DNA of 64,000 nt from JALTDM01 sp964421355 (GTDB taxonomy: Bacteria > Bacteroidota > Bacteroidia > Bacteroidales > JALTDM01). The notes under the pieces are model-generated. The model was not told the origin of the DNA, searched no databases, and was given only the letters and a program-made list of their open reading frames with translations. Both the position numbers and the translations under genes were made by a program. Location: positions 1-64,000 of the forward strand of contig CAYQWX010000004.1 of the NCBI GenBank assembly GCA_964421355.1, given 5' to 3'. Positions 26,930 to 34,623 of the stretch are shown here, one piece after another. Position 1 is the first letter of the stretch. Each line of letters opens with the position of its first letter.

Positions 26930-28468
26930 ATGCTTGTTAAAACTTATGGTGCTGCAGTAATAGGAATAGATGCCACACTTATTACGGTAGAAGTAAATAT
27001 AACCCAAGGAATAAATTTTTATTTAGTAGGACTTCCTGACAATGCGGTAAAAGAAAGTCAGCAACGAATAGACTCTGCCCTCAAAACAAATAACTACAAA
27101 ATTCCTAAAAAGAAAATAGTAATAAATATGGCTCCTGCTGACATACGCAAAGAAGGTTCTGCTTACGACTTAACTCTTGCAATAGGAATTTTAGGTGCAG
27201 CAGGCGAAATACCTGAAGAAAAACTATCCGAATACATGATAATGGGTGAATTATCATTAGATGGTAGTATTAAGCCAATAAAAGGAGCTTTGTCAATAGC
27301 AATAGAAGCACGCAACCATGGATTTAAAGGATTTATTGTACCTATTGAAAATGTAAATGAGGCAGCAGTGGTAAACAATCTTGAAGTATATGGAGTATCT
27401 CATATAACGGAAGTGGTTGATTTTTTAAGAGAAGTAAAGCCACTTGCTCCGTATAAAATAAATACCCGTGAATTATTTTATCAAAATTTGAATAATTATC
27501 CTCTTGATTTTTCAGATGTAAAGGGTCAGGAAAATGTAAAAAGAGCAATGGAAGTTGCTGCTGCTGGAGGACATAATATAATAATGATAGGTTCACCTGG
27601 GTCAGGAAAAACAATGCTCGCCCGTAGAATGCCAACAATATTACCTCCCTTGTCTCTGGCAGAAGCTTTAGAAACAACTAAAATTCATTCGGTTGCAGGA
27701 AAAGTAAACAAAGGCATATCATTAATGACCGAACGGCCTTTTCGCTCTCCACACCATACTATATCGGATGTAGCATTGATTGGAGGAGGCACTCATCCTC
27801 AACCGGGAGAAGTTTCCTTGGCACACAATGGGATATTATTCTTAGATGAACTCCCCGAATTCAAAAGAAATGTTTTGGAAGTATTACGACAACCGTTAGA
27901 AGATAAATACATTACAATAGCCCGTTCAAGATATACAGTGCAATATCCCGCCAACTTTATGTTAGTTGCTGCTATGAACCCTTGTCCATGCGGATATTAT
28001 AATCATCCTGAAAAAGATTGTGTATGCTCAATAGGACAAATACAACGCTACCTTAATAAAATATCAGGACCATTGTTAGACAGAATAGACATACATCTGG
28101 AAGTAATTCCCGTATCATTTGAAAAATTAAGTTCTAACACTCCGGGAGAAAATAGCAAAACAATAAGAGAACGTGTAATCTCTGCCAGACTAATACAACA
28201 AGAACGTTTCAAAACATATCCTGGTATTCATACAAATTCACAAATGACACCTAAACTAATCAGAGAATATTGCAGATTGGACAAAGAAAGCAATACATTA
28301 TTAAAAACAGCAATAGATAAATTTGGATTATCGGGACGGGCTTACGACAGAATATTAAAGGTTTCCCGCACAATAGCAGACATGGACAATAGTACAAATA
28401 TTAAATCTATGCATATTGCCGAAGCCATAGGTTACCGAACATTAGACAAAAAAGGTTGGCTCGGATAA
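26930..28468 (+). CDS. comM: YifB/ComM-family Mg-chelatase-like AAA+ ATPase
   Basis: This is a 512-residue AAA+ ATPase. The N-terminal ChlI-like domain (about 1-170, VGLPDNAVKESQQRI) precedes the ATPase core with Walker A GSPGSGKTMLARR (about residues 221-233), Walker B ILFLDELPEF, and a sensor region DRIDIHLEV. A Cys-rich insert MNPCPCGYYNHPEKDCVCS is typical of the family. In Gram-negative bacteria ComM promotes branch migration during natural transformation, so a DNA recombination role is reasonable here. It is cytosolic. It is the last protein gene before the RNase P RNA, which starts 55 bases downstream. Confidence 0.93.
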   Translation: MLVKTYGAAVIGIDATLITVEVNITQGINFYLVGLPDNAVKESQQRIDSALKTNNYKIPKKKIVINMAPADIRKEGSAYDLTLAIGILGAAGEIPEEKLSEYMIMGELSLDGSIKPIKGALSIAIEARNHGFKGFIVPIENVNEAAVVNNLEVYGVSHITEVVDFLREVKPLAPYKINTRELFYQNLNNYPLDFSDVKGQENVKRAMEVAAAGGHNIIMIGSPGSGKTMLARRMPTILPPLSLAEALETTKIHSVAGKVNKGISLMTERPFRSPHHTISDVALIGGGTHPQPGEVSLAHNGILFLDELPEFKRNVLEVLRQPLEDKYITIARSRYTVQYPANFMLVAAMNPCPCGYYNHPEKDCVCSIGQIQRYLNKISGPLLDRIDIHLEVIPVSFEKLSSNTPGENSKTIRERVISARLIQQERFKTYPGIHTNSQMTPKLIREYCRLDKESNTLLKTAIDKFGLSGRAYDRILKVSRTIADMDNSTNIKSMHIAEAIGYRTLDKKGWLG

Positions 28469-28511
28469 AAATGTTTACATAACAATACGCAACCAAAACA
28501 ATAAAAAGCAG

Positions 28512-28519
28512 TATTATTG
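28512..28519 (+). promoter_or_regulatory. possible rnpB -7 box (TATTATTG)
   Basis: TATTATTG differs by one base from TAnnTTTG and ends 4 bases before the first base of the RNase P RNA terminal stem, a fitting distance for a -7 element. Confidence 0.45.
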
Positions 28520-28523
28520 CATA

Positions 28524-28870
28524 AAGGAAGTAGTAAGCCGTTCCATCGCTCTTGATTTTTCACAATCAAGGGAGGAAAGTCCGGACAGCGAAGGGAACCG
28601 CACTTCCGAAACGGGAGTTGTCTGTGAAGGCAAGTACCGGCAACAGAAAACAACCGCCTGCCACAAGCAGGTAAGGGTGAAAAGGTGGGGTAAGAGCCTA
28701 CCAGCATTATCGGTAACGGTAGTGGCTGTGCCGGCTGCGGGCTGCAAGACCAAGTAAACTTGCGTCATCAGGGTGTCCCGCCCGAGCAAGAGGGTAGGTC
28801 GCATTAGACAAATGATGGAACTTTGCCTATGGCAAAGACAAAATCCGGCTTATAGGTTTACTACTTCCTT
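28524..28870 (+). ncRNA. rnpB: RNase P RNA (bacterial type A)
   Basis: This is the catalytic RNA of ribonuclease P, which cuts the 5' leader from pre-tRNAs. Universal blocks are visible in order: GAGGAAAGTCCGGAC near 28570, AGGGTGAAAAGGTGGGGTAA with GAGCCTACCAGC near 28675-28705, the GACCAAGTAAACTTG segment, and ACAAAATCCGGCTTATAGG near the 3' end. The ends form a perfect 13-pair P1 stem (28524-28536 with 28858-28870), which sets the boundaries. A CTTTGCC/GGCAAAG hairpin just before the last conserved block fits P18. A run of T follows P1, so P1 may double as a terminator. It lies between comM and a barrel-protein gene, each with its own promoter-like box. Confidence 0.97.
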
Positions 28871-28876
28871 TTTTTA

Positions 28877-28884
28877 TACATTTG
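28877..28884 (+). promoter_or_regulatory. -7 box (TACATTTG) for the barrel/glycosyltransferase/sigma operon
   Basis: TACATTTG ends 16 bases before the ATG at 28901 and directly follows the T run after rnpB. Confidence 0.55.
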
Positions 28885-28900
28885 CAAAAAAGTTTTTTTC

Positions 28901-29491
28901 ATGAAACGGAAATTATTATTACTTACTATACTTTTTGCAGGATTAGTACAAATTTCATTCGCTCAATTATTAGATGACAGTACTCAAGTAAAATTTTTCT
29001 TTTTTGGAGGAGCTGAATATATGCCTTCAAATAAGTATGACAATTTATCATTTCTTGAAATTGCAGGAGGGCTAAACATACAAGGAGTAGAAATAATAGG
29101 TAAAGGTAGAAGCATGATATCAAAAACAAACTATTCTAATGATACAATACCTTCCTCACAAATAAATATTACTTATGGGTCTATTGGGGTTGGATATATT
29201 TTTATGGATGAAAAGAAAATAAGTCCATTTTTACAAGGAGGTTTTTCAATAGGTAATATTTCGTTGTCAAAAGAAGAAACATACAGTGGCAACACTTATA
29301 TAAGTACTATAAAAAGTGATGAAATATCAGAATTGTATCTGGAAGGTGGTATAGATATAAGTATTAATTGGTGGTTAGAAGTAAGGATAGGTGCTCGCTA
29401 CAATACGGTGTACGGATTGGAATTGTTAGATTTACAAGCTAAAGATTTTTCAGGTATATCTGGATGGGGTGGCTTAAAATTTAATTTTTAA
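28901..29491 (+). CDS. outer-membrane beta-barrel protein
   Basis: This is a 196-residue exported protein with a signal peptide (about 1-21, ending ISFAQ). It has alternating strands typical of small eight-stranded OmpA/OmpX-like barrels: VKFFFFGGAEYM, GSIGVGYIFM, ISPFLQGGFSIGN and WLEVRIGARYN. It ends in an aromatic residue (WGGLKFNF), the usual BAM recognition signal. I cannot name a family beyond outer-membrane beta-barrel. It is first in a three-gene run with a glycosyltransferase, whose GTG start lies 5 bases after its stop, and an ECF sigma factor. Confidence 0.75.
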   Translation: MKRKLLLLTILFAGLVQISFAQLLDDSTQVKFFFFGGAEYMPSNKYDNLSFLEIAGGLNIQGVEIIGKGRSMISKTNYSNDTIPSSQINITYGSIGVGYIFMDEKKISPFLQGGFSIGNISLSKEETYSGNTYISTIKSDEISELYLEGGIDISINWWLEVRIGARYNTVYGLELLDLQAKDFSGISGWGGLKFNF

Positions 29492-29496
29492 CATAA

Positions 29497-30642
29497 GTGG
29501 ATACTTTCACGGTAATATTATTTTTTGTCTTTTTATTTCTTCTTGGATTTCGCTTTTTTATATTTTACAAAAGTTTTTTTCTTTTAAAAAAAATAAAATA
29601 CACCTCACTTAATCCGTATTATCCAACAAGTTTTCCTGATGTAAGCATAATAATTCCTGCTCGCAATGAAATACAAAATTTAAGAAAACATTTACCATTT
29701 GTACTTGAGCAATATTATAGAGGTAAATTTGAAGTAATTGTAATATTAGATTCTTGCACGGATAATAGTAAGGCTCTGATTTTAGATTTGTCTGCAAAAT
29801 ATCCTATCTTGAAATTTACGGAAGTGTTTCAGAATAAACGTTTTGACAAACATAAAAAAATGGCTATCCTTCTTGGAGTAAAAGCAGCAAATTATGACAA
29901 TTTATTATTTATAGATGCTGATTGCCAGCCAAATAGTAAAAGGTGGTTGGAGTCTATGGCAAATATGTTTGTTTCTAAAGATTTGATACTTGGATACGGT
30001 GGTTTCTTCAAAGAAAAAACATTTGTAAATATTGCTCAAAGGTTTGATACTATATACAATACCGTCTTATATATGTCAATGGCAATAAGCGGTAATCCTT
30101 ATATGGCAGTAGGGCGTAATATAGGATATAAAAAAAGACTATTTTATCAAGTTGGAGGGTTCAAGAACCATTACCATATTGCATCGGGCAATGATGATTT
30201 ATTTGTAAAAGATGTGGCAAAAATAGCCAAAACAGAAATAAATGTTCATCCTCATTCATTTGTTTATACAGAAGGGGTAAAATCTTTTAGGGAATGGTTT
30301 CACCAAAAAAGGAGACATGTTTCGGTTTCCCACATGTATGAATTAAAGAATAAAATTTTTCTTTCATTAGATGCTTTTTCACGAATATTATTTTTACCTG
30401 TCTTTATAATTCTTTTAATATTTTTATGCGGATGCTGTAACAATGAATTGAAAATAGTTGTATTTTTAGGCTTTATGAAATTATTGGGAGATATTGTTAT
30501 ACTTTATCCTATCTTTAAACATTTTGATGAAAAAAAATTATTTTTCACATCTGCTTTTATGAATATCTTTTTACCTGTATTTACCAGTAGTGCTATGATT
30601 TATAATAAATTATTCAAATATAAAGGACAAAGGTGGTTATAA
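29497..30642 (+). CDS. membrane-bound family 2 glycosyltransferase
   Basis: This is an inverting GT-A glycosyltransferase of 381 residues. An N-terminal membrane helix (about 3-27) precedes the catalytic domain: VSIIIPARNE (about 49-58), the acidic metal-binding motif FIDADCQP (about 145), SGNDDLFVKD (about 230) and QKRRHVSVSH, the Q-x-x-R-H-type acceptor motif. Two or three C-terminal membrane helices follow (about 290-370). The topology matches GT2 enzymes that act at the inner face of the membrane on lipid-linked or polysaccharide substrates. The start is GTG at 29497; no ATG lies early enough to keep the membrane helix. The sigma factor gene follows. Confidence 0.88.
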   Translation: MDTFTVILFFVFLFLLGFRFFIFYKSFFLLKKIKYTSLNPYYPTSFPDVSIIIPARNEIQNLRKHLPFVLEQYYRGKFEVIVILDSCTDNSKALILDLSAKYPILKFTEVFQNKRFDKHKKMAILLGVKAANYDNLLFIDADCQPNSKRWLESMANMFVSKDLILGYGGFFKEKTFVNIAQRFDTIYNTVLYMSMAISGNPYMAVGRNIGYKKRLFYQVGGFKNHYHIASGNDDLFVKDVAKIAKTEINVHPHSFVYTEGVKSFREWFHQKRRHVSVSHMYELKNKIFLSLDAFSRILFLPVFIILLIFLCGCCNNELKIVVFLGFMKLLGDIVILYPIFKHFDEKKLFFTSAFMNIFLPVFTSSAMIYNKLFKYKGQRWL

Positions 30643-30661
30643 ATAATCTTTGAATAAAATA

Positions 30662-31255
30662 ATGAATACTTTTCAAAATAAACAAGAAGATATAGAACTG
30701 ATAAATCGCATAAAAAATGGGGATGATAGTGCTTTTGAGATTTTGTTAAAAAAATACCAAAAGACAATACATTTTACAGTAACCAACATTGTAAAAGATG
30801 AAATTGTTGCCGAAGATATTGTGATGGAAACGTTTTTGAGAGTCTTTAAGAATATAAATAATTACAATCAAAAATTTTCGTTTACTACTTGGATTTTTTC
30901 TATTGCCACTAATCTTGCAATAGACCACACACGAAAAAAGAAACATATACGCTTTAAATCAAGTGATGAGGAAGACGGTTCATTTGGAGTTTTTTTAGAT
31001 TCCATTGCAAGCAAAACAGCCGAATCTCCTGATAAAAAGTTAATAGATAGCAACAGAGCAGCTTTTGTAAAAACATTACTTGGCAAGCTAAAACCAGATT
31101 ACCGTATAGTAATGGAACTTAGGTATTTTGAAGACATGTCTTATAAAGAGATTGCCGAAGAATTGGGAGAAAGCATTTCTTTTGTAAAAACAAAACTACA
31201 CCGTGCAAAAAAACAATTAAAGAAAATCCTTAAAAACTTTGATGAACAAATCTAA
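30662..31255 (+). CDS. ECF-type RNA polymerase sigma factor
   Basis: This is a sigma-70 family factor of the extracytoplasmic function class, 197 residues from the preferred ATG. Region 2 contains AEDIVMETFLRVFKNI and FTTWIFSIATNLAIDHTRKK (about residues 44-95). Region 4 has the helix-turn-helix MSYKEIAEELGESISFVKTK (about 155-175). The frame also opens with a TTG at 30650, but the ATG at 30662 is preferred. It is last in a run with a barrel protein and a glycosyltransferase. No anti-sigma factor gene is adjacent on either side; the next gene converges. Its regulon is unknown; genes in the same run could be targets. Confidence 0.9.
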   Translation: MNTFQNKQEDIELINRIKNGDDSAFEILLKKYQKTIHFTVTNIVKDEIVAEDIVMETFLRVFKNINNYNQKFSFTTWIFSIATNLAIDHTRKKKHIRFKSSDEEDGSFGVFLDSIASKTAESPDKKLIDSNRAAFVKTLLGKLKPDYRIVMELRYFEDMSYKEIAEELGESISFVKTKLHRAKKQLKKILKNFDEQI

Positions 31256-31361
31256 TAGTAAAATAATAATGGTAGCATATAACTTTAATGTTGAAAAAAA
31301 AGACCGTTTTAAGATATTGGGCTTATTATAATATCTAATTATTCTCTTACCATATATTTCT

Positions 31362-32579
31362 TTATATTCTATTTAACGGACTTGTCATACACCTTGCACC
31401 TCCACTTCCTCTTGCCAATTCATTGCCAGGAAAGGCAATTACATATTTTTCAATGCTATTAAGATTATAATTATCAATATCTTCAGCGTTTATTATTTCA
31501 TATCCATGAGCAGCTAATGCTTTTAATGTATTTGAGTTTCTATTATAGCCTAATATTTTCCCATTATCCACAGCAAAAAAGTTTGCTCCACTGTGCCATT
31601 GTTCACGAGGAGCATGTAGCGGATCGTCATTACCACAATATATGTGTGTTAAATCAAATCCTTTTTCTTTAAGAGCTGTCAATAAATTTGGTGTCTCTAT
31701 TTTACTTATTATTTTACCGTTTTCTGCTTCTATAGCAAAGGCGTTATATTTTAAATTGTCAAACACAGGTTTATATATCATACATTCTTTATCAGATAAT
31801 ACGGTAAATATCATATCCAAATGAATATATGATTCCAACTCGGTAGGTAGTGCCTGCACTATATAAGTGTGCTTTTTGTTTTTAGAAGTATTTTTTATAA
31901 TAAAATTTATGCCTTCCCAATTGGTACGCAAACCATTACCTATAAGAGTTATATCTTTATTGAAAATATGTATATCACCACCTTCAAATTTCAGATTTCC
32001 AACATAATTGTTTGCATCCAATACCTTTGAAGCATCTACCTTTATCCTGGGATGATATTTAAACACAATTTTGGCAATAATAGATTCTTTTGCTCTTATT
32101 TTAGATGCCATTTTGGGAATAAGAACAAAGTCATTATGCACTATTGCAATATCCCGAGTAAAAAATAAGTTATATGCAGGTGTAATTAAAAAGTTTTCCT
32201 TTGCTTCTATAGGGTATCCTTCTATAATGGTAGTAGCAAGTTGGGAACTATCCATTTCTTGTAAGACATATACTGTTTTATTGTCTAATTGATGTAAATC
32301 TTTTATTTCGTTTATTATTTCCTTTTTTGCTTCGATATTTTCCAAACTTTCTGCCAACAATGTCCGTATTTCCAATACTTGTGTATGTGCTTGCAGGGCT
32401 TTTCTAAAAAGAGAATATTCTTGTGATGCTATATTAAGGTTAAGAATGTCACTATACAATGCTTCTTTGATTGAAAACGGTGTCATTTTCTCTATTTCGT
32501 GTCCAGGAAAATGGGTAATAACCGCATTTAATCTACCCGATTCAGAAGAAACATTAGGAGTTATATCTTGATTAATCAT
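31362..32579 (-). CDS. arcA: arginine deiminase (or close amidinotransferase-family hydrolase)
   Basis: This enzyme converts arginine to citrulline and ammonia. At 405 residues it has the normal length. Catalytic features of arginine deiminases are present: FTRDIAIV, LKFEGGDIHIF (acidic residue after the GG), YIHLDMIFTVL (His and Asp), the WHSGANFFAV loop and the C-terminal GSGGARCMTSPLNRI with the nucleophilic Cys at about residue 396. No arcB, arcC or arcD neighbours exist, so it is not part of a classical ADI energy operon. It has its own TATTTTTG box 25 bases upstream, although mreD lies only 45 bases away on the same strand. It is cytosolic. Confidence 0.9.
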   Translation of the reverse strand: MINQDITPNVSSESGRLNAVITHFPGHEIEKMTPFSIKEALYSDILNLNIASQEYSLFRKALQAHTQVLEIRTLLAESLENIEAKKEIINEIKDLHQLDNKTVYVLQEMDSSQLATTIIEGYPIEAKENFLITPAYNLFFTRDIAIVHNDFVLIPKMASKIRAKESIIAKIVFKYHPRIKVDASKVLDANNYVGNLKFEGGDIHIFNKDITLIGNGLRTNWEGINFIIKNTSKNKKHTYIVQALPTELESYIHLDMIFTVLSDKECMIYKPVFDNLKYNAFAIEAENGKIISKIETPNLLTALKEKGFDLTHIYCGNDDPLHAPREQWHSGANFFAVDNGKILGYNRNSNTLKALAAHGYEIINAEDIDNYNLNSIEKYVIAFPGNELARGSGGARCMTSPLNRI

Positions 32580-32604
32580 AGTTTTCTAACTTAATTTATT
32601 ATTG

Positions 32605-32612
32605 CAAAAATA
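32605..32612 (-). promoter_or_regulatory. -7 box (TATTTTTG) for arcA
   Basis: TATTTTTG on the minus strand ends 25 bases before the ATG at 32579, within the 45-base gap after mreD, suggesting arcA can be transcribed apart from the mre genes. Confidence 0.45.
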
Positions 32613-32624
32613 ATATTTTTTCGG

Positions 32625-33143
32625 TTATTTTCTCACTTTTTCTATAAGACCGTAAACCACAGCTAATCCCAATATCCATGTGATAAGAGTGCTTATAAAA
32701 GTTTTTAGAAAAACAGATAAAATAAGAGTAAGGTCAAAAGCATCTATTAAATACAACACAAAAGAATGTAGCATGATTATAGTAACGGAATATTTAATAA
32801 ACCAATTTATTCCATAAGTACCGGGATATAAAAACTTGTTATCATCATATTTTGACAATGGTGTGTAAAGAGATAATATAACAGGGCGAACAAAAGCAAC
32901 AAATACGGTAGCAAAAGAATGTATTCCAATGGTACCTGAAAAAATATCCTGAATACTACCTATCACAAATGCTGATAAGATAAGGAATAAATTAGAAGTA
33001 TTTGCAGGAAGTGTTATTAAAAAGAAAATGTAAATATATGGTATGTAATTATTAAAAAACACTATATTGTTGAATACCAGTAGCTGAAAAATAAATAAAA
33101 TAAAGAAGTTGTACAATATTTCGTCATAAACTTTATTCATCAA
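32625..33143 (-). CDS. mreD: rod shape-determining protein MreD
   Basis: This is a 172-residue inner-membrane protein with about five hydrophobic helices, part of the elongasome that guides lateral peptidoglycan synthesis. Identification rests on topology, on IGSIQDIFSGTIGIHSFATVFVAFVRP (in two parts), which matches the MreD core, and on overlap with mreC. The reading frames overlap by 11 bases, indicating translational coupling. Usually mreD is followed by genes for PBP2 and RodA; here arcA follows and the elongation transpeptidase genes are absent. Confidence 0.85.
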   Translation of the reverse strand: MMNKVYDEILYNFFILFIFQLLVFNNIVFFNNYIPYIYIFFLITLPANTSNLFLILSAFVIGSIQDIFSGTIGIHSFATVFVAFVRPVILSLYTPLSKYDDNKFLYPGTYGINWFIKYSVTIIMLHSFVLYLIDAFDLTLILSVFLKTFISTLITWILGLAVVYGLIEKVRK

Positions 33144-33945
33144 TGGTAGAGTTTTGCAAAAGATTGTTTATTTCTTGTTTATGCCTATTATGTATCACAT
33201 AAGCATTCGATATTATTTTAAAATTTACGGTAAAACGTATAGTTATATCGTAAAAGTTTTCCTGTTCTTTCTTTTTTATGTTTTTCACTGTTCCTATCAG
33301 AATTCCCGGTGGGAATATTGCTGAAAATCCGGAAGTTACAATTGTATCACCTTCGGATACTTTGATATATGTAGGTAGATTTTCTATTTTACCGTATCTA
33401 TAATCTTTACCGTCCCATTTTACCAAACATGTATAGTTATTCTTTTTCATTTTAGCACTTACTGCCGTTTTGGTGTTAAGTATAGACAAAACGCTTGAAA
33501 AATGAGGTGAAGTTTTGAACACAACTCCTATTATCCCTTGTGGAGACACCACTGCGGTATTTGGTTGTATGCCATCTACCTGACCTTTGTTTATAAGAAA
33601 GAAATTGTTTTCATAAACTAAACTTTTGTATATAATGTTTGTAGGTATATATTCAAAATAAGCTTCTGTAAAGTTATTGTTTGATTGGAAATATTTTGCC
33701 GTAAGCAGGTTTTTTAATTTTGCATTTTCTTTTAATAATGATTTGTTTTCCTCTTTTAAATTTAGATATGATGTAATTGAATATACCGTTTCATATATTT
33801 TTCCGGTAATATCATTAGAGAAATTATAAAATATTTGTTTTTGATAAGAATTAAATTCTATTATTAGAAATAGATTAAAAAATTCCAGTAAAAAGAATAA
33901 TATTGCAAAATAATGTCTTAATATAAAATCTATAAGACTTTTCAT
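33133..33945 (-). CDS. mreC: rod shape-determining protein MreC
   Basis: This is a 270-residue bitopic inner-membrane protein that scaffolds the elongasome in the periplasm. A single N-terminal helix (about 11-31) is followed by a dimerising coiled coil (about 55-90, LKEENKSLLKENAKLKNLL) and two beta domains with family motifs. These motifs include GQVDGIQPNTAVVSPQGIIG, VLSILNTKTAVSAKMK and GDTIVTSGFSAIFPPGILIG. It follows lolA by 8 bases and overlaps mreD. No mreB gene lies upstream; ftsK and lolA occupy that place. Confidence 0.93.
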   Translation of the reverse strand: MKSLIDFILRHYFAILFFLLEFFNLFLIIEFNSYQKQIFYNFSNDITGKIYETVYSITSYLNLKEENKSLLKENAKLKNLLTAKYFQSNNNFTEAYFEYIPTNIIYKSLVYENNFFLINKGQVDGIQPNTAVVSPQGIIGVVFKTSPHFSSVLSILNTKTAVSAKMKKNNYTCLVKWDGKDYRYGKIENLPTYIKVSEGDTIVTSGFSAIFPPGILIGTVKNIKKKEQENFYDITIRFTVNFKIISNAYVIHNRHKQEINNLLQNSTIDE

Positions 33946-33953
33946 CTGCTTAC

Positions 33954-34610
33954 TTAATCATCATCTCTCAAGTCAACAACTTCTACACCTGGATGTTTTT
34001 TCTTGTCAAAAATAAACATACTATCACTGAGTGGCATATTCTTTTTAAGTCTAAATAATTTTATCAGATATATGTTGCCGTCTTTGTCAAACCTGTCAAA
34101 TTCGTAAATTTCATTTTTACTTTTATCTATCTTGAGGCGGATACGGGAAAATGCTTTATCCTTGTTAGTAGGATATAGGTCTATTACATAAAGAGGTCGT
34201 GTGTCTTCAAATCTTTCTTGTATAAAGCGGACTTTAAACCCGTCTTTGTATATATCAAAAATCTTGGCAGGATTTATTGTTTCATCATCCTCATCATCGG
34301 GAGTACTAATATTTACTTCATTAGATTCCTTTATATATGTCCAAATATTTTTTCCGTCAAAAAATGTTTGGGAGCTTCCCATATCTACTTTATATTTATT
34401 GCCTTTAACCCATATTTTACCACCTCTTTTATCACTTACATTATCTTGACTGTTTTTTAATTCCAGTCCAAATTCAGCATAAATTGTTTTGTAGGTTTTC
34501 ATATTTTGGGAAACCTTGTCTAATATCTTTAATGCTTTTGAATCGCTTTGTTGTGCAAAGGTGAATAAATAAAATATTGATAATAAAAATGTTAATGATA
34601 TTTTTTTCAT
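33954..34610 (-). CDS. lolA: LolA-like outer-membrane lipoprotein carrier
   Basis: This is a periplasmic chaperone of the LolA/LolB fold that ferries lipoproteins from the inner to the outer membrane. The 218-residue precursor has a signal peptide (about 1-19, ending TFAQQ). An N-terminal helix (LDKVSQNMKTYKTIYAEF) and a series of strands (GKIWVKGNKYKVDMGSSQTF, KNIWTYIKESNEVNI) follow; the IRLKIDKSKNEIYEFDRFDKDG stretch (in two parts) is typical. It lies 13 bases after ftsK and 8 bases before mreC. As I recall, the ftsK-lolA neighbourhood is common in Bacteroidota. Confidence 0.88.
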   Translation of the reverse strand: MKKISLTFLLSIFYLFTFAQQSDSKALKILDKVSQNMKTYKTIYAEFGLELKNSQDNVSDKRGGKIWVKGNKYKVDMGSSQTFFDGKNIWTYIKESNEVNISTPDDEDDETINPAKIFDIYKDGFKVRFIQERFEDTRPLYVIDLYPTNKDKAFSRIRLKIDKSKNEIYEFDRFDKDGNIYLIKLFRLKKNMPLSDSMFIFDKKKHPGVEVVDLRDDD

Positions 34611-34623
34611 GATTTTTTATTTT

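Noticed and set aside
28514..28804. Minus-strand open frames across the RNase P RNA
   Set aside because: The region is a structured RNA with universal conserved blocks and a 13-pair terminal stem; the frames are accidental.
31296..31340. AGATATT/AATATCT inverted repeat after the sigma factor gene as a terminator
   Set aside because: Seven A-T-rich pairs with an 11-base loop and no T run; too weak to call.
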